Source: Pseudomonas maumuensis
GTDB taxonomy: Bacteria > Pseudomonadota > Gammaproteobacteria > Pseudomonadales > Pseudomonadaceae
DNA length: 64,000 nt
NCBI RefSeq assembly: GCF_019139675.1
Contig: NZ_CP077077.1
Coordinates: 248,001 to 312,000 of the forward strand
Direction: 5' to 3'
A model generated the notes under the pieces. That model was given only the letters and a program-made list of their open reading frames with translations, was not told the origin of the DNA and did no database searches. The position numbers and the translations under genes were made by a program. This document shows, piece after piece, positions 36,173 to 47,012 of the stretch. Positions within the stretch are counted from its first letter, which is position 1. Every line of letters begins with the position of its first letter.

Positions 36173-36598
36173 ATGGAACACCTGACCACCCTCAAGACCC
36201 TGCACATCCTCGCCACGGCCCTGCTGCTGCTCGGCGCCCTGGGCTTGGCGGTGTGGACCTGGCGTGCCCGGCGCAACGGCGACACCGAGGCCTACGGCAA
36301 ACTGTTGCGCCGGCCGCTGGTGTTCGTCTGGCTGTTGATGGGGCTGTGCCTGGTGAGCATGCCGTTCACCGGCTGGTGGCTGGTACACCTGGTGGGCTGG
36401 CCGCTGGGGCAGACCTGGGTGCTGGCCTCCAGCGTCATCTATACCCTTGGCGCGTTTGCCGTGTGGTGGCTGGTGGCACGCCTGAACCGGCTGCGCAAGG
36501 CCGAAACCGTCGGTTTGAAATTCACCCTGGCGCTGGCGGTGTTCAGTGGCGTGTGCTTCTTGTCGATCGCCGGCCTGATGGGCGCCAAGCCGATCTGA
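36173..36598 (+). CDS. DUF2269 family small membrane protein
   Basis: A 141-residue protein with four predicted membrane segments (about residues 8-26, 45-62, 78-100 and 118-136). The pattern HILATALLLLGALGLAVW and PFTGWWLVHLVGWPL agrees with the DUF2269 family, predicted integral membrane proteins without known function. It follows ilvA by 58 bases. Confidence 0.75.
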   Translation: MEHLTTLKTLHILATALLLLGALGLAVWTWRARRNGDTEAYGKLLRRPLVFVWLLMGLCLVSMPFTGWWLVHLVGWPLGQTWVLASSVIYTLGAFAVWWLVARLNRLRKAETVGLKFTLALAVFSGVCFLSIAGLMGAKPI

Positions 36599-36776
36599 TA
36601 GCCCATTGCGTCACCTTGCCTTCATGCAAACCCGGTATATCAGTGCCATACCCGCTATGGCGACGTTCGCCCGATACGCAGTTTCCACCTCGCCGTAGAT
36701 AAGCTTGGCGGGCGCGTTGCTGCGCGCTCAGGCTTTGTGGAACAATGCGGCGACATGCGTTTGCGAGGTTGCTGCC

Positions 36777-37256
36777 GTGATCGACCCGGATGGTTTTCGC
36801 CCCAATGTCGGGATCATTCTCACGAATGATGCCGGACAGGTGCTATGGGCTCGGCGGATCAACCAGGATGCCTGGCAGTTTCCCCAGGGTGGCATCAACC
36901 CTGATGAAACGCCGGAAGATGCCCTGTACCGCGAGCTGAACGAAGAAGTAGGCCTGGAACGCCAGGATGTGGAAATTCTTGCCTGCACCCGTGGCTGGTT
37001 GCGTTATCGTTTACCCCAGCGCCTGGTGCGCACCCACAGCCAGCCGCTGTGCATAGGCCAGAAACAGAAGTGGTTCCTGCTGCGCCTGGTGAGCAATGAG
37101 CAACGGGTGCGCATGGACCTGACCGGCAAGCCGGAATTCGATGGCTGGCGCTGGGTCAGCTACTGGTATCCGCTGGGCCAGGTGGTGACATTCAAGCGCG
37201 AGGTATACCGCCGCGCCCTGAAAGAGCTAGCCCCGCGCCTGCTGACGCGCGACTGA
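36777..37256 (+). CDS. rppH: RNA pyrophosphohydrolase
   Basis: A 159-residue Nudix hydrolase that removes pyrophosphate from mRNA 5' ends and starts decay. The Nudix box spans [20 protein letters not shown] and the following VGL. The start is the GTG at 36777, giving [14 protein letters not shown] (Met in the protein), as in other Pseudomonas RppH; GAGG lies 8 bases ahead. ptsP follows 22 bases later, a linkage conserved widely in gammaproteobacteria. Confidence 0.95.
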   Translation: MIDPDGFRPNVGIILTNDAGQVLWARRINQDAWQFPQGGINPDETPEDALYRELNEEVGLERQDVEILACTRGWLRYRLPQRLVRTHSQPLCIGQKQKWFLLRLVSNEQRVRMDLTGKPEFDGWRWVSYWYPLGQVVTFKREVYRRALKELAPRLLTRD

Positions 37257-37278
37257 CGACGGAGTCCGACCCCGAGCC

Positions 37279-39558
37279 ATGCTCAATACGCTGCGCAAGA
37301 TCGTCCAGGAAGTGAACTCCGCCAAAGATCTCAAGACGGCGTTGGGTATCATTGTCTTGCGCGTCAAGGAGGCGATGGGCAGCCAGGTCTGCTCCGTCTA
37401 CCTGCTCGACCCGGACACCAACCGCTTCGTGCTGATGGCCACCGAGGGCCTGAACAAGCGCTCCATCGGCAAGGTCAGCATGGCGCCCAACGAGGGCTTG
37501 GTCGGCCTGGTCGGCACCCGCGAGGAGCCGCTGAACCTCGAGAACGCCGCCGACCACCCCCGCTACCGCTACTTCGCCGAAACCGGCGAAGAGAAATTCG
37601 CCTCTTTCCTCGGCGCACCGATCATCCACCACCGCCGCGTGGTCGGCGTGTTGGTCATCCAGCAGAAGGAGCGCCGCCAGTTCGACGAGGGCGAAGAGGC
37701 CTTCCTGGTCACCATGAGCGCGCAGCTCGCCGGGGTTATCGCCCACGCCGAGGCGACGGGTTCGATCCGTGGCTTGGGCCGCCAGGGCAAGGGTATCCAG
37801 GAGGCTCGCTTCGTCGGGGTGCCGGGTTCGCCGGGCGCCGCCGTCGGCCGCTCGGTGGTGATGCTGCCGCCCGCCGACCTGGAGGTTGTGCCCGACCGCA
37901 CCGTCGAGGACATCGACAACGAACTCAAGCTGTTCAACAACGCCCTCGAAGGCGTGCGCGAGGACATGCGCAAGCTGTCGGCCAAGCTCGCCACCCAGCT
38001 GCGCCCCGAAGAGCGTGCGCTGTTCGACGTGTACCTGATGATGCTCGAGGACGCTGCCCTCGGTGGCGAGGTGGTCGAAGTCATCAAGACTGGCCAATGG
38101 GCCCAGGGCGCCTTGCGCCAGGTGGTCGGCGAACACGTCAATCGCTTCGAGCTGATGGATGACGACTACCTGCGCGAGCGGGCATCGGACGTCAAGGACC
38201 TGGGTCGGCGCCTGCTGGCGTACCTGCAGGAGGCCCGTTCGCAGTCGCTGGTCTACCAGGACAACACCATTCTGGTCAGTGAAGAACTGACCCCCGCCAT
38301 GCTCGGCGAGGTGCCGGAGGGCAAGCTGGTGGGCCTGGTTTCGGTACTCGGCTCGGGCAACTCGCACGTGGCGATCCTCGCCCGGGCCATGGGCATCCCC
38401 ACGGTCATGGGGGTGGTCGACCTGCCGTACTCGAAGGCCGATGGCATCGAGATGATCGTCGACGGCTACAAGGGCGAAGTCTTCACCAACCCCGGCGAAG
38501 TGCTGCGCAAGCAGTACAGCGACGTGGTCGAGGAAGAGCGCCAGCTGGCCAAGGGGCTCGATGCCCTGCGCGAGCTGCCGTGCATCACCCCGGACGGCCA
38601 CCGCATGCCGCTGTGGGTCAACACCGGCCTGCTCGCCGATGTGGCCCGCGCCCAGCAGCGCGGCGCCGAGGGCGTGGGCCTGTACCGCACCGAAGTGCCG
38701 TTCATGATCAACCAGCGCTTCCCCAGCGAAAAGGAACAGCTGGCGATCTACCGCGAGCAGCTGCAAGCATTCCATCCGCTGCCAGTAACCATGCGCAGCC
38801 TCGACATCGGCGGCGACAAGTCGCTGTCGTATTTCCCGATCAAGGAAGAGAACCCGTTCCTCGGCTGGCGCGGCATCCGCGTCACCCTCGACCACCCGGA
38901 AATCTTCCTGGTGCAGACCCGCGCCATGCTCAAGGCCAGCGAGGGCCTGAACAACCTGCGTATCCTGCTGCCGATGATTTCCGGCATCCATGAGCTCGAA
39001 GAAGCCCAGCACCTGATCCACCGCGCCTGGGGCGAGGTGCGTGACGAAGGCACCGATGTGCCGATGCCGCCAGTGGGGGTGATGGTGGAGATCCCCGCCG
39101 CGGTGTACCAGACCCGCGAGCTGGCGCGCCAGGTCGATTTCCTTTCGGTCGGTTCCAACGACCTCACCCAGTACCTGCTGGCCGTGGACCGCAACAACCC
39201 GCGGGTAGCCGATCTGTACGACTATCTGCACCCGGCGGTGCTGCAGGCCCTGCAGACCGTGGTCAGCGTGGCCCACGAAGAAGGCAAGCCGGTGAGCATC
39301 TGCGGCGAGATGGCCGGTGACCCCGCCGCGGCGATCCTGCTGATGGCCATGGGCTTCGACAGCCTGTCGATGAACGCCACCAACTTGCCGAAGGTGAAGT
39401 GGATGCTGCGCCAGATCAACCTGAGCAAGGCCAGGGAACTGCTGGCCGATGCCATGAGCCATGACAACCCGCAGGTTATCCACAGCTCGTTGCAGCTGGC
39501 GCTGAAGAACCTCGGGCTGGCGCGGATGATCGGGCCTGGGGCCAATAAAACCCTTTGA
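37279..39558 (+). CDS. ptsP: PTS(Ntr) enzyme I, PEP-protein phosphotransferase
   Basis: A 759-residue cytoplasmic protein that starts the nitrogen PTS phosphorelay to NPr (PtsO) and PtsN. A GAF domain (about residues 18-160, with NEGLVGLVGTREEPLNLENA) precedes the enzyme I part. The phospho-His is about residue 363 in GSGNSHVAILARAMGIPTVMG. The PEP-binding barrel has GVGLYRTEVPFM, LDIGGDKSLSYFP and SVGSNDLTQYLLAVDR. It is complete and co-directional with rppH. Confidence 0.95.
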   Translation: MLNTLRKIVQEVNSAKDLKTALGIIVLRVKEAMGSQVCSVYLLDPDTNRFVLMATEGLNKRSIGKVSMAPNEGLVGLVGTREEPLNLENAADHPRYRYFAETGEEKFASFLGAPIIHHRRVVGVLVIQQKERRQFDEGEEAFLVTMSAQLAGVIAHAEATGSIRGLGRQGKGIQEARFVGVPGSPGAAVGRSVVMLPPADLEVVPDRTVEDIDNELKLFNNALEGVREDMRKLSAKLATQLRPEERALFDVYLMMLEDAALGGEVVEVIKTGQWAQGALRQVVGEHVNRFELMDDDYLRERASDVKDLGRRLLAYLQEARSQSLVYQDNTILVSEELTPAMLGEVPEGKLVGLVSVLGSGNSHVAILARAMGIPTVMGVVDLPYSKADGIEMIVDGYKGEVFTNPGEVLRKQYSDVVEEERQLAKGLDALRELPCITPDGHRMPLWVNTGLLADVARAQQRGAEGVGLYRTEVPFMINQRFPSEKEQLAIYREQLQAFHPLPVTMRSLDIGGDKSLSYFPIKEENPFLGWRGIRVTLDHPEIFLVQTRAMLKASEGLNNLRILLPMISGIHELEEAQHLIHRAWGEVRDEGTDVPMPPVGVMVEIPAAVYQTRELARQVDFLSVGSNDLTQYLLAVDRNNPRVADLYDYLHPAVLQALQTVVSVAHEEGKPVSICGEMAGDPAAAILLMAMGFDSLSMNATNLPKVKWMLRQINLSKARELLADAMSHDNPQVIHSSLQLALKNLGLARMIGPGANKTL

Positions 39559-39568
39559 ATTTGAAGTT

Positions 39569-39662
39569 GCCTGTACCGGCCTCATCGCCGGCAAGCCGGC
39601 TCCCACAGGTTTGGTGTGATCCTTGTGGGAGCCGGCTTGCCGGCGATGAGGCCGGTACAGGC
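39569..39662. repeat. Long REP-type inverted repeat, 39-bp arms
   Basis: Arms 39569-39607 and 39624-39662 are perfect complements, the longest REP in the window. They include the standard core plus a GCCTGTACCGGCCTC extension. It lies between convergent ptsP and the NRDE gene and may double as a terminator. Confidence 0.9.
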
Positions 39663-39667
39663 TGCAA

Positions 39668-40414
39668 TCAAACCTTCAGGCTAACCTCGCCCAGATGCCC
39701 ACCAAACGGCCCGAAACTGCGCTCGATCATGCGCCGTCGGCCTTGGTCATCGACGATCAACACCGTGCTCGCCCGCGTCCCATAGTTCTGGCTGGCGATG
39801 AACACGCTCGACAGCAGCCGCTCGGTGGCCAGCCCCACGCCAGTCTCAGGCAGTTCGCCGTCCGGCGCGGGCTGTGCATCGCCCAGCAGTGTCAGTAGCT
39901 GCCGTGGGTCGGCGTTCTCAAGCAATCCCTCGAGCCCGCTGCGCGCTTTGACCAGCTTCGGCCATGGCGTGTCCAGGCCGGCATTCGACAGCCCGTATAC
40001 CCCAGGCTCAAGCAGGCGTGGCGCCGGCTCACGGGCGTGCAGGTAGCCCAATCGCTTGTCATCACCGACCAGCAGGTTGAACCCCGAGTACAGACCACTG
40101 CGGCTGGCTACCCGGTCCAGATAGGCTTCGACCCCCAGTTCGCCCTGTAGATAGGCCGCTACCAGTTCACCGCGTGAACGTGGTCCCAAAGGCTGGCGTG
40201 GGTCACGGATATTGGTCAGCGCCGCGAAGCGCCCGTTCGGCCCGAGACCCAGCCAGGTGCCGCCGGCTTCCAAGTCACGCCCGGCGTATACGCCAGGCGC
40301 GTCCTCCCAGGCACTCAGGGCCTGGGTCGGCCGCGCATAGAACTCGTCTCGGTTGGCCGCGACGATCAGTGGCCGGGCTGTCCCCGGCTGCCAGGCGAAT
40401 ACGATCAGGCACAT
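39668..40414 (-). CDS. NRDE (TANGO2-like) family protein
   Basis: A 248-residue protein that begins MCLIVFAWQPGTARPLIVAANRDEFYARPT, with the NRDE motif that names the family and a Cys2 like that of Ntn hydrolases. GTWLGLGPNGRFAALTNIR and FNLLVGDDKRLGYL are further hallmarks. TANGO2 relatives are linked to haem handling in animals; the bacterial role is not settled. Confidence 0.88.
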   Translation of the reverse strand: MCLIVFAWQPGTARPLIVAANRDEFYARPTQALSAWEDAPGVYAGRDLEAGGTWLGLGPNGRFAALTNIRDPRQPLGPRSRGELVAAYLQGELGVEAYLDRVASRSGLYSGFNLLVGDDKRLGYLHAREPAPRLLEPGVYGLSNAGLDTPWPKLVKARSGLEGLLENADPRQLLTLLGDAQPAPDGELPETGVGLATERLLSSVFIASQNYGTRASTVLIVDDQGRRRMIERSFGPFGGHLGEVSLKV

Positions 40415-40545
40415 AGGTTGTCCCCTGTGTTTTCGGCCACTCTACCCGCGCCGCCGGCCGCTATCCATCATCTGACACAGAGTTCACTAGAGCGCCGGGC
40501 GTGGCTTCCGTTACCATGCCGGATTGTTTTCCACAGGGGCGGCGA

Positions 40546-41328
40546 ATGGAATTCGTACTCTATCTGCTGTTGGGCGCTTGCGCCGGCGTGCTGGCCGGGC
40601 TGTTCGGCGTCGGCGGCGGCATCATCATCGTGCCGGTGCTGGTGTTCAGCTTCACCTTGCAGGGCTTCGATCCTTCGGTGCTGACCCACCTGGCGGTCGG
40701 CACTTCGCTGGCGACCATCGTCTTCACCTCGATCAATGCCGTGCGCGAGCACCAGCGCAAGGGCGCGGTGCAATGGCCGATCTTCGCCTGGATGACCGTG
40801 GGCATCCTGCTCGGCGCGCTGGTCGGGGCCAAGACCGCCTCGCTGATACAGGGCCCGATGCTGCAGAAGATCATCGGCGTGTTCGCCCTGGTGATCGCCG
40901 CGCAGATGGCCCTGGACCTCAAGCCCAAGGCCAGCCGCGGCATTCCCGGCAAGCCCGGATTGACCGCCGCCGGCGGTGTGATCGGCTGGGCCTCGGCCAT
41001 TTTCGGGATCGGCGGCGGATCACTGACCGTACCGTTCCTCACCTGGCGCAGCCTGCCCATGCAGCAGGCAGTGGCGACTTCGTCGGCCTGCGGCCTGCCG
41101 ATCGCCCTGGCCAGTGCCCTGGGCTTCATGTGGCTGGGTTGGCACGAGGAACACCTGCCGGCCCACAGCCTGGGCTACGTCTATCTTCCGGCGCTGGTCG
41201 GCATCGCCGCCACCAGCATGTTCTTCGCCCGCTACGGCGCGCGCCTGGCGCACAAACTGTCGCCGCGCGTGCTCAAGCGCCTGTTCGCCGCGCTGCTGTT
41301 CTGCGTCGGACTCAGCTTCCTTATCTGA
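40546..41328 (+). CDS. TauE/SafE family sulfite/organosulfonate exporter-like protein
   Basis: A 260-residue inner-membrane protein with about eight helices. The duplicated family motif appears as [19 protein letters not shown] and [20 protein letters not shown]. Family members move sulfite, sulfoacetate or other anions. The ATG at 40546 fits the first membrane helix; an upstream in-frame GTG has no support. Gene order before lgt is conserved in Pseudomonas. Confidence 0.9.
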   Translation: MEFVLYLLLGACAGVLAGLFGVGGGIIIVPVLVFSFTLQGFDPSVLTHLAVGTSLATIVFTSINAVREHQRKGAVQWPIFAWMTVGILLGALVGAKTASLIQGPMLQKIIGVFALVIAAQMALDLKPKASRGIPGKPGLTAAGGVIGWASAIFGIGGGSLTVPFLTWRSLPMQQAVATSSACGLPIALASALGFMWLGWHEEHLPAHSLGYVYLPALVGIAATSMFFARYGARLAHKLSPRVLKRLFAALLFCVGLSFLI

Positions 41329-41344
41329 ACCTAGAGGAAAGACA

Positions 41345-42154
41345 ATGCTGCCTTACCCGCAGATCGACCCGGTGGCCGTGGCCCTCGGTCCACTGAAAAT
41401 CCACTGGTACGGCCTGATGTACCTGATCGGCATCGGCGGCGCCTGGCTGCTGGCTTCGCGCCGGTTGAACCGCTTCGATCCCACCTGGAGCCGCGAGAAG
41501 CTTTCCGACCTGGTGTTCTGGCTATCGATGGGCGTGATCGTCGGCGGGCGCCTGGGTTATGTGCTGTTCTACGACCTGCACCAGTACCTGGCCAACCCGA
41601 CGCTGATCTTCGAGGTGTGGAAGGGCGGCATGTCGTTCCACGGCGGTTTCATCGGTGTGATGCTCGCCGCGCTGTGGTTCGGCAAGCGCAACAACAAGTC
41701 GTTCTTCGAGCTGATGGACTTCGTCGCGCCGCTGGTGCCGATCGGCCTTGGCGCCGGGCGTATCGGCAACTTCATCAACGCCGAACTGTGGGGCAAGGCC
41801 ACCGACGTGCCATGGGCCATGGTCTTCCCGCCGTTCAGCGACCCGGCTCAGTTGCCGCGTCACCCGTCGCAGCTGTACCAGTTTGCCCTCGAAGGTGTGG
41901 CATTATTCGCCATCCTTTGGCTGTACTCGCGCAAGCCGCGCCCGACCATGGCGGTTTCCGGCATGTTCGCGCTGTTCTATGGCATCTTCCGCTTCATCGT
42001 GGAGTTCGTGCGCGTACCCGACGCCCAGCTCGGCTACATCGCCTTCGGTTGGTTGACCATGGGTCAGTTGCTCTGCGTGCCGATGATTCTCGGCGGCATC
42101 TTCCTGATCTGGTGGGCCTACAACCGCAAACCGTCGGCCAAGGCCACCGTCTGA
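41345..42154 (+). CDS. lgt: Prolipoprotein diacylglyceryl transferase
   Basis: A 269-residue inner-membrane enzyme that attaches diacylglycerol to the lipobox Cys of prolipoproteins, including the several in this window. [18 protein letters not shown], the HGGF motif with the essential His ([10 protein letters not shown]), and [14 protein letters not shown] are family hallmarks. Seven membrane segments expected. AGAGGAAAGACA precedes the ATG. Confidence 0.96.
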   Translation: MLPYPQIDPVAVALGPLKIHWYGLMYLIGIGGAWLLASRRLNRFDPTWSREKLSDLVFWLSMGVIVGGRLGYVLFYDLHQYLANPTLIFEVWKGGMSFHGGFIGVMLAALWFGKRNNKSFFELMDFVAPLVPIGLGAGRIGNFINAELWGKATDVPWAMVFPPFSDPAQLPRHPSQLYQFALEGVALFAILWLYSRKPRPTMAVSGMFALFYGIFRFIVEFVRVPDAQLGYIAFGWLTMGQLLCVPMILGGIFLIWWAYNRKPSAKATV

Positions 42155-42202
42155 TTTCCACGGCAGGGGCGCTCCCCCTGCCGTTCTTGTTACAGGTAAG
42201 CC

Positions 42203-43174
42203 ATGAAACAGTATCTAGATCTGGTCCGTGACGTCATCGAAAACGGCACGCTGCAGGAAAACCGCACCGGTATCCGCACCATCAGCCTGCCGGGAGCGAT
42301 GCTCAAGTTCGACCTGCAGAAGGGCTTTCCGGCCATCACCACGCGCAAGCTGGCGTTCAAGTCGGCGATCGGCGAGATGGTCGGCTTCCTGCGCGGCGTG
42401 AAGAACGCCGGCGAGTTCCGCGAGCTGGGCTGCAAGGTCTGGGACCAGAACGCCAACGAAAATGCCCAGTGGCTGGCCAACCCGTTCCGCCAGGGGCATG
42501 ACGACCTCGGCGAAATCTACGGCGTGCAATGGCGCCAGTGGCCCGGCTACAAGCGCATCCCGCTGAGCAACCCGGCCGCCATCGAGATGGCCGAGAAGGC
42601 CGGCTTCCGACGTATCGCCCAGGACGAGGAGGACGGCCAGGCGTTCGTCATCCTCTACAAGGCCATCGACCAGGTGCGCCAGTGCCTGGACACCATCGCC
42701 AACGACCCGGGCAGCCGCCGCATCCTGTTCCACGGTTGGAACTGCGCCCAGCTCGACGAGATGGCCCTGCCGCCGTGCCACCTGCTGTACCAGTTCCACC
42801 CGAATGTCGAGACCCGGGAAATCTCCCTGACCCTCTACATCCGCTCCAACGACCTGGGCCTGGGTACGCCGTTCAACCTCACCGAGGGCGCGGCGCTGCT
42901 GTCGCTGTTCGGCCGCCTGACCGGCTACACCCCGCGCTGGTTCACCTACTTCATCGGCGATGCCCATGTGTACGAGAACCACCTCGACATGCTGGGCGAG
43001 CAGATGAAGCGCGAGCCGCTGGCGGCGCCGAAGCTGGTGATCAGCGACCGCGTGCCGGCGTTCGCCGAGACCGGCAAGTACGAGCCGGAGTGGCTGGAGA
43101 AGATCGAGCCAAGCGACTTCTGGCTGGAAGGCTACGAGCACCATGCGCCGATGACGGCGCCGATGGCGGTCTGA
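42203..43174 (+). CDS. thyA: Thymidylate synthase
   Basis: A 323-residue enzyme that makes dTMP from dUMP with methylene-tetrahydrofolate. The catalytic Cys is in [31 protein letters not shown] and [19 protein letters not shown] are folate and nucleotide sites. It is longer than the 264-residue E. coli enzyme because of an insertion around residues 115-165 ([20 protein letters not shown] and following), a feature also seen in other Pseudomonas ThyA. Linked to lgt, 48 bases upstream, as in many proteobacteria. Confidence 0.95.
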   Translation: MKQYLDLVRDVIENGTLQENRTGIRTISLPGAMLKFDLQKGFPAITTRKLAFKSAIGEMVGFLRGVKNAGEFRELGCKVWDQNANENAQWLANPFRQGHDDLGEIYGVQWRQWPGYKRIPLSNPAAIEMAEKAGFRRIAQDEEDGQAFVILYKAIDQVRQCLDTIANDPGSRRILFHGWNCAQLDEMALPPCHLLYQFHPNVETREISLTLYIRSNDLGLGTPFNLTEGAALLSLFGRLTGYTPRWFTYFIGDAHVYENHLDMLGEQMKREPLAAPKLVISDRVPAFAETGKYEPEWLEKIEPSDFWLEGYEHHAPMTAPMAV

Positions 43175-43201
43175 CTCAAGGAAGTCGGGGGCTGCTTTGC
43201 A

Positions 43202-43273
43202 GCCCATCGCCGGCAAGCCGGCTCCCACAGGGGGACGCGTGACTCTGTGGGAGCCGGCTTGCCGGCGATGGGC
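43202..43273. repeat. REP-type inverted repeat, 29-bp perfect arms
   Basis: Arms 43202-43230 and 43245-43273, GCCGGC form, flanked by GGGGGCTGC and GCGGCCCC. It separates convergent thyA and cadR. Confidence 0.9.
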
Positions 43274-43293
43274 CGCAAAGCGGCCCCAAGTCT

Positions 43294-43737
43294 CTAATGC
43301 CCGTGGCTACGCCCCACATGCGAATGCTCGGTCTCCGGTACCGACACCGCCCCATTCGTCTCCAACTGCTGCAAGATCGCGCACTCCGCCCCCTGCGCAT
43401 TGCACTGTTGCCGCAGTTCCACCAGCTGTGCCTGCAGTGCCACCAGCCCATCGATCCTCGCCTGCACATGCTCGATATGCTCGTCGATCAGCGCGTTGAC
43501 GCTGCCGCATGAGCCGTCGGGGCTGTCGCGCAGGTTCAACAGGCTGCGGATTTCGTCGAGGGTCATGTCCAGGGTGCGGCAGTTGCGGATGAAGGTCAGG
43601 CGCTCGACGTGGGCCTGGGTGTAGAGCCGGTAGTTACCGTCGCTGCGGGCAGGTTCCGGCAGCAGCTGTTCACGTTCGTAGTAGCGGATGGTTTCGACGG
43701 CACAGTCGGTGGCCTTGGCCAGTTCTCCGATCTTCAT
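43294..43737 (-). CDS. cadR: Cd(II)/Pb(II)-responsive MerR-family regulator
   Basis: A 147-residue dimeric regulator. The winged helix-turn-helix is KIGELAKATDCAVETIRYYE..GNYRLYT. The metal-site cysteines fall at 77, 112 and 119, exactly as in P. putida CadR, and the His-rich tail HSHVGRSHGH is the second metal-binding part typical of CadR. It twists the divergent cadA promoter into an active form when metal is bound. Confidence 0.95.
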   Translation of the reverse strand: MKIGELAKATDCAVETIRYYEREQLLPEPARSDGNYRLYTQAHVERLTFIRNCRTLDMTLDEIRSLLNLRDSPDGSCGSVNALIDEHIEHVQARIDGLVALQAQLVELRQQCNAQGAECAILQQLETNGAVSVPETEHSHVGRSHGH

Positions 43738-43761
43738 GGTGGCTAATCTCCAGCGAGGGGC

Positions 43762-43792
43762 TTGACCCTATAGTGGCTACAGGGTGTTCACT
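43762..43792 (+). promoter_or_regulatory. cadA promoter with CadR operator
   Basis: A -35 TTGACC (43762-43767) and a -10 region TTCACT (43787-43792) are separated by 19 bases, the overlong spacer of MerR-type promoters. The spacer region carries the dyad ACCCTATAG (43765-43773) and CTACAGGGT (43777-43785). Confidence 0.85.
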
Positions 43793-43851
43793 TGGCAACA
43801 ACCCACTCTGTGGATATCTGCAGAGGCCAGTGCTCAGTTAAGGATGATTCC

Positions 43852-46083
43852 ATGAACCAGCCTGTCAGCCCCGACCACAAACATGATCACGATCATGGCC
43901 ACGGGCCCCACGCCCACGACTGCTGCGCCAGCAAAGCCGCCCCGGCTTTGGTGCAACTGACCGAGAAAGCCAGCGCCCAGGCGCAGCTAAGCCGCTTCCG
44001 CATCGAGGCCATGGACTGCCCCACCGAGCAGACACTGATCCAGGACAAGCTGGGCAAGCTGGCCGGTGTCGAGCAGCTGGAATTCAACCTGATCAACCGT
44101 GTGCTCGGCGTGCGCCATACGCTCGAGGGCACCACGGAGATCGAGCGGGCCATCGATAGCCTGGGCATGAAGGCCGAGCCCTTGGCCGCCGAGGATGATG
44201 GCGCCGCCAGCGCGCCCCAGGCCAGCAAGACCCGTTGGTGGCCGCTGGCATTGTCCGGTGTTGCGGCGCTTGCCGCCGAAATCGTGCATTTCTCTGGCAA
44301 GGCACCGGAGTGGGTGGTAGCCGCGCTGGCCCTGGCGGCCATCCTCGGTTGCGGTCTGGGTACCTACAAGAAGGGCTGGATCGCCCTGAAGAACCGCAAC
44401 CTCAACATCAATGCGTTGATGAGCATCGCGGTGACCGGCGCCGTGTTGATCGGCCAGTGGCCGGAAGCGGCCATGGTGATGGTGCTGTTCACCGTTGCCG
44501 AATTGATCGAAGCCCGTTCACTGGACCGCGCGCGCAATGCGATCGGAGGGCTGATGCAACTGGCCCCGGACATGGCCACCGTGCAACAGGCCGATGGCCA
44601 ATGGCGTGAAGTCGAAGTACGCGAGGTGGTCATCGGCGCGCGGGTGCGGGTGCGCCCGGGCGAGCGCATCGGCCTGGACGGTGAGGTGGTCAGTGGCCAG
44701 TCCAGCGTCGACCAGGCGCCGATCACCGGTGAAAGCCTGCCGGTCGAGAAGGCGGTCGGCGACAAGCTGTTCGCCGGCACCATCAACCAGGCCGGCGCGA
44801 TGGAATACCGCGTCACCGCTGCCGCCGGTCAGTCGACCCTGGCCCGCATCATCAAGGCCGTGGAAGAAGCCCAGGGCGCCCGTGCGCCTACTCAACGCTT
44901 CGTCGACCAGTTCTCGCGCATCTATACCCCGGTGGTGTTCGTCGTTGCCCTGGCCGTCGCGATCATCCCACCGCTGTTCATGGCCGGCGCTTGGTTCGAA
45001 TGGATCTACCGTGCCCTGGTGTTGCTGGTGGTGGCCTGCCCGTGCGCACTGGTGATCTCCACCCCGGTGACCATCGTCAGCGGCCTGGCCGCGGCGGCGC
45101 GCAAAGGCATCCTGATCAAGGGCGGTGTGTACCTGGAGGGCGGGCGCAAGCTGGACTTCCTGGCCCTGGACAAGACCGGCACCATCACCCACGGCAAGCC
45201 AGTGCAGACCGACAGCAAGGTGCTCGACCCACTGTTCGAAGGCCGCGCCCAGGCCCTGGCCGCGAGCCTGGCTGCACGTTCCGACCACCCGGTGTCCGGT
45301 GCCATCGCCCTGTTCGCCAAGGACCAGGATCTGCCCCTGAGCGAAGTCGCCGAGTTCGCCGCCCTGGCCGGTCGCGGCGTGCGCGGTGATATAGAGGGCC
45401 AGACCTACCACCTGGGCAACCATCGCTTGGTGGAAGAACTCGGCCTGTGCTCCCCGGCCCTTGAAGCCCAGTTGGATGTGCTGGAGCGCCAGGGCAAGAC
45501 CGTGGTGCTGCTGCTCGACCGCTCCGGCCCTCTGGCGCTGTTCGCCGTGGCCGACACGGTCAAGGACAGCAGCCGCCAGGCCATCGCCGAGCTGCACGAG
45601 CTGGGTATCAAGACGGTCATGTTGACCGGCGACAATCCCCACACCGCCCAGGCCATTGCGGCCCAGGTGGGGATCGACCGCGCCGAGGGCAACCTGCTGC
45701 CGGCGGACAAGCTCGCCAGCATCGAGAGCCTGTATGCCCAAGGGCATCGCGTCGGCATGGTCGGCGACGGCATCAACGATGCGCCGGCCCTGGCCCGCGC
45801 CGAGATCGGTTTTGCCATGGCCGCCGCTGGCACCGACACGGCCATCGAGACCGCCGATGTAGCGCTGATGGACGATGACTTGCGCAAAATACCGACCTTC
45901 GTCAGGCTGTCGCGCCAAAGCGCGGCGATCCTCACCCAGAACATCGTGTTGGCCCTGGGGATCAAGGCCATCTTCCTGGCAATCACCTTCGCCGGCATGG
46001 CGACGATGTGGATGGCGGTGTTCGCCGACATGGGCGTGAGCTTGCTGGTGGTGTTCAACGGCTTGCGCCTGCTGCGCAAGTAA
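43852..46083 (+). CDS. cadA: Cd2+/Zn2+/Pb2+-exporting P1B-type ATPase
   Basis: A 743-residue inner-membrane metal pump. A His-rich start ([17 protein letters not shown]) and a metal-binding HMA domain with MDCPTEQ come first. Eight membrane helices follow, with the metal-site [10 protein letters not shown]. Phosphorylation motif DKTGTITHG, the TGES-type ITGESLPV, and the hinge [10 protein letters not shown] are all present. The ATG at 43852 follows AAGGA; the longer in-frame start at 43792 falls on the promoter. Divergent from cadR. Confidence 0.95.
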   Translation: MNQPVSPDHKHDHDHGHGPHAHDCCASKAAPALVQLTEKASAQAQLSRFRIEAMDCPTEQTLIQDKLGKLAGVEQLEFNLINRVLGVRHTLEGTTEIERAIDSLGMKAEPLAAEDDGAASAPQASKTRWWPLALSGVAALAAEIVHFSGKAPEWVVAALALAAILGCGLGTYKKGWIALKNRNLNINALMSIAVTGAVLIGQWPEAAMVMVLFTVAELIEARSLDRARNAIGGLMQLAPDMATVQQADGQWREVEVREVVIGARVRVRPGERIGLDGEVVSGQSSVDQAPITGESLPVEKAVGDKLFAGTINQAGAMEYRVTAAAGQSTLARIIKAVEEAQGARAPTQRFVDQFSRIYTPVVFVVALAVAIIPPLFMAGAWFEWIYRALVLLVVACPCALVISTPVTIVSGLAAAARKGILIKGGVYLEGGRKLDFLALDKTGTITHGKPVQTDSKVLDPLFEGRAQALAASLAARSDHPVSGAIALFAKDQDLPLSEVAEFAALAGRGVRGDIEGQTYHLGNHRLVEELGLCSPALEAQLDVLERQGKTVVLLLDRSGPLALFAVADTVKDSSRQAIAELHELGIKTVMLTGDNPHTAQAIAAQVGIDRAEGNLLPADKLASIESLYAQGHRVGMVGDGINDAPALARAEIGFAMAAAGTDTAIETADVALMDDDLRKIPTFVRLSRQSAAILTQNIVLALGIKAIFLAITFAGMATMWMAVFADMGVSLLVVFNGLRLLRK

Positions 46084-46115
46084 GCATCCGCAGCGCAGAA
46101 TAGAGGTTATCCACA

Positions 46116-46985
46116 ATGCTGAGCGCCGAGCTCAAAGCCTTCTACATGGTGGCCCGCCTGGGCAGCATCACCCTGGCGGCGAAGAAGCTCGGGCTCAGCC
46201 AGCCCACGGTAACCACGCACATCCGCAATCTCGAGGGCCAGTACAACGTCGAGCTGTTCTACCGCGGTGGCCGGCGCCTGGTTCTGAGCGAGGAGGGCGT
46301 ACGCCTGCTGCCGATGGTTAAGGCGCTATTGCAACAGGAAGCCGACATCGAGTTCGAGCTGCGCAACAGCGGCCAGGCCCAGGGCAGCCTGCGCATCGCC
46401 GCCACCGCGCCGTACTACATCCTCGATCTGGTGAAGATCTTCCGCGAGCGCTTGCCGCAGGTGGAGGTGGCGGTGGACATCGGCAACTCGCAGCAGGTGC
46501 TGGAGATGCTCGAGGATTACCGAGTGGACATCGCCGCCTCGTCGCAATTGCTCGAAGACGCACGCCTGGTGCGCCGGGTGCTGGGCACCGACCCGCTGGT
46601 ACTGGCGGTGCATCGCAATCATCCCTTGGCGCAACGCCAGGCGGTGTCGATCGAGGTGGTGGCCGGGCATTGCCTGCTGATGCGCGAAAAGGGCTCGACC
46701 ACCCGCAAGCTCACCGAGCAGATGATGCAGGACGCCGGGGTTAAGGCCGGGGCGCTGCTGGAGATCGGCAGCCGTGAGTCGATCCGCGAGGCGGTGCTGC
46801 GCAATATCGGCATCAGCATCATTGCCCGCCATGAGGTGCCGCATAACCCCGAGCTGCGGGTGCTGGCGCTGGACGACGCACCAGTGATGCACGAGTACCT
46901 GTACTGCCTGAAAGAGCGGCGCCAGGCGCGGTTGCCGGCGGCGTTCCTGGGGGTGGCGCAGGAAGTGGTGGGTTCGCAGTTCTGA
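46116..46985 (+). CDS. LysR-family regulator, probably of phosphonate uptake
   Basis: A 289-residue regulator. The N-terminal helix-turn-helix reads FYMVARLGSITLAAKKLGLSQPTVTTHIRNLE, followed by an effector domain from about residue 90. It lies just before, and in the same direction as, the 2-aminoethylphosphonate-type ABC operon, with a REP between them, and probably responds to that compound or its breakdown products (inference). A TTATCCACA stands directly before the ATG, and no strong ribosome-binding site is visible. Confidence 0.87.
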   Translation: MLSAELKAFYMVARLGSITLAAKKLGLSQPTVTTHIRNLEGQYNVELFYRGGRRLVLSEEGVRLLPMVKALLQQEADIEFELRNSGQAQGSLRIAATAPYYILDLVKIFRERLPQVEVAVDIGNSQQVLEMLEDYRVDIAASSQLLEDARLVRRVLGTDPLVLAVHRNHPLAQRQAVSIEVVAGHCLLMREKGSTTRKLTEQMMQDAGVKAGALLEIGSRESIREAVLRNIGISIIARHEVPHNPELRVLALDDAPVMHEYLYCLKERRQARLPAAFLGVAQEVVGSQF

Positions 46986-47012
46986 CAGTTCTCTACTGGT
47001 TGCACCGGCCTC

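Noticed and set aside
46107..46115. TTATCCACA DnaA boxes here and at 62355-62363 as signs of an origin.
   Set aside because: Each is a single copy without a cluster, AT-rich unwinding region or neighbouring dnaA/dnaN/gidA genes.
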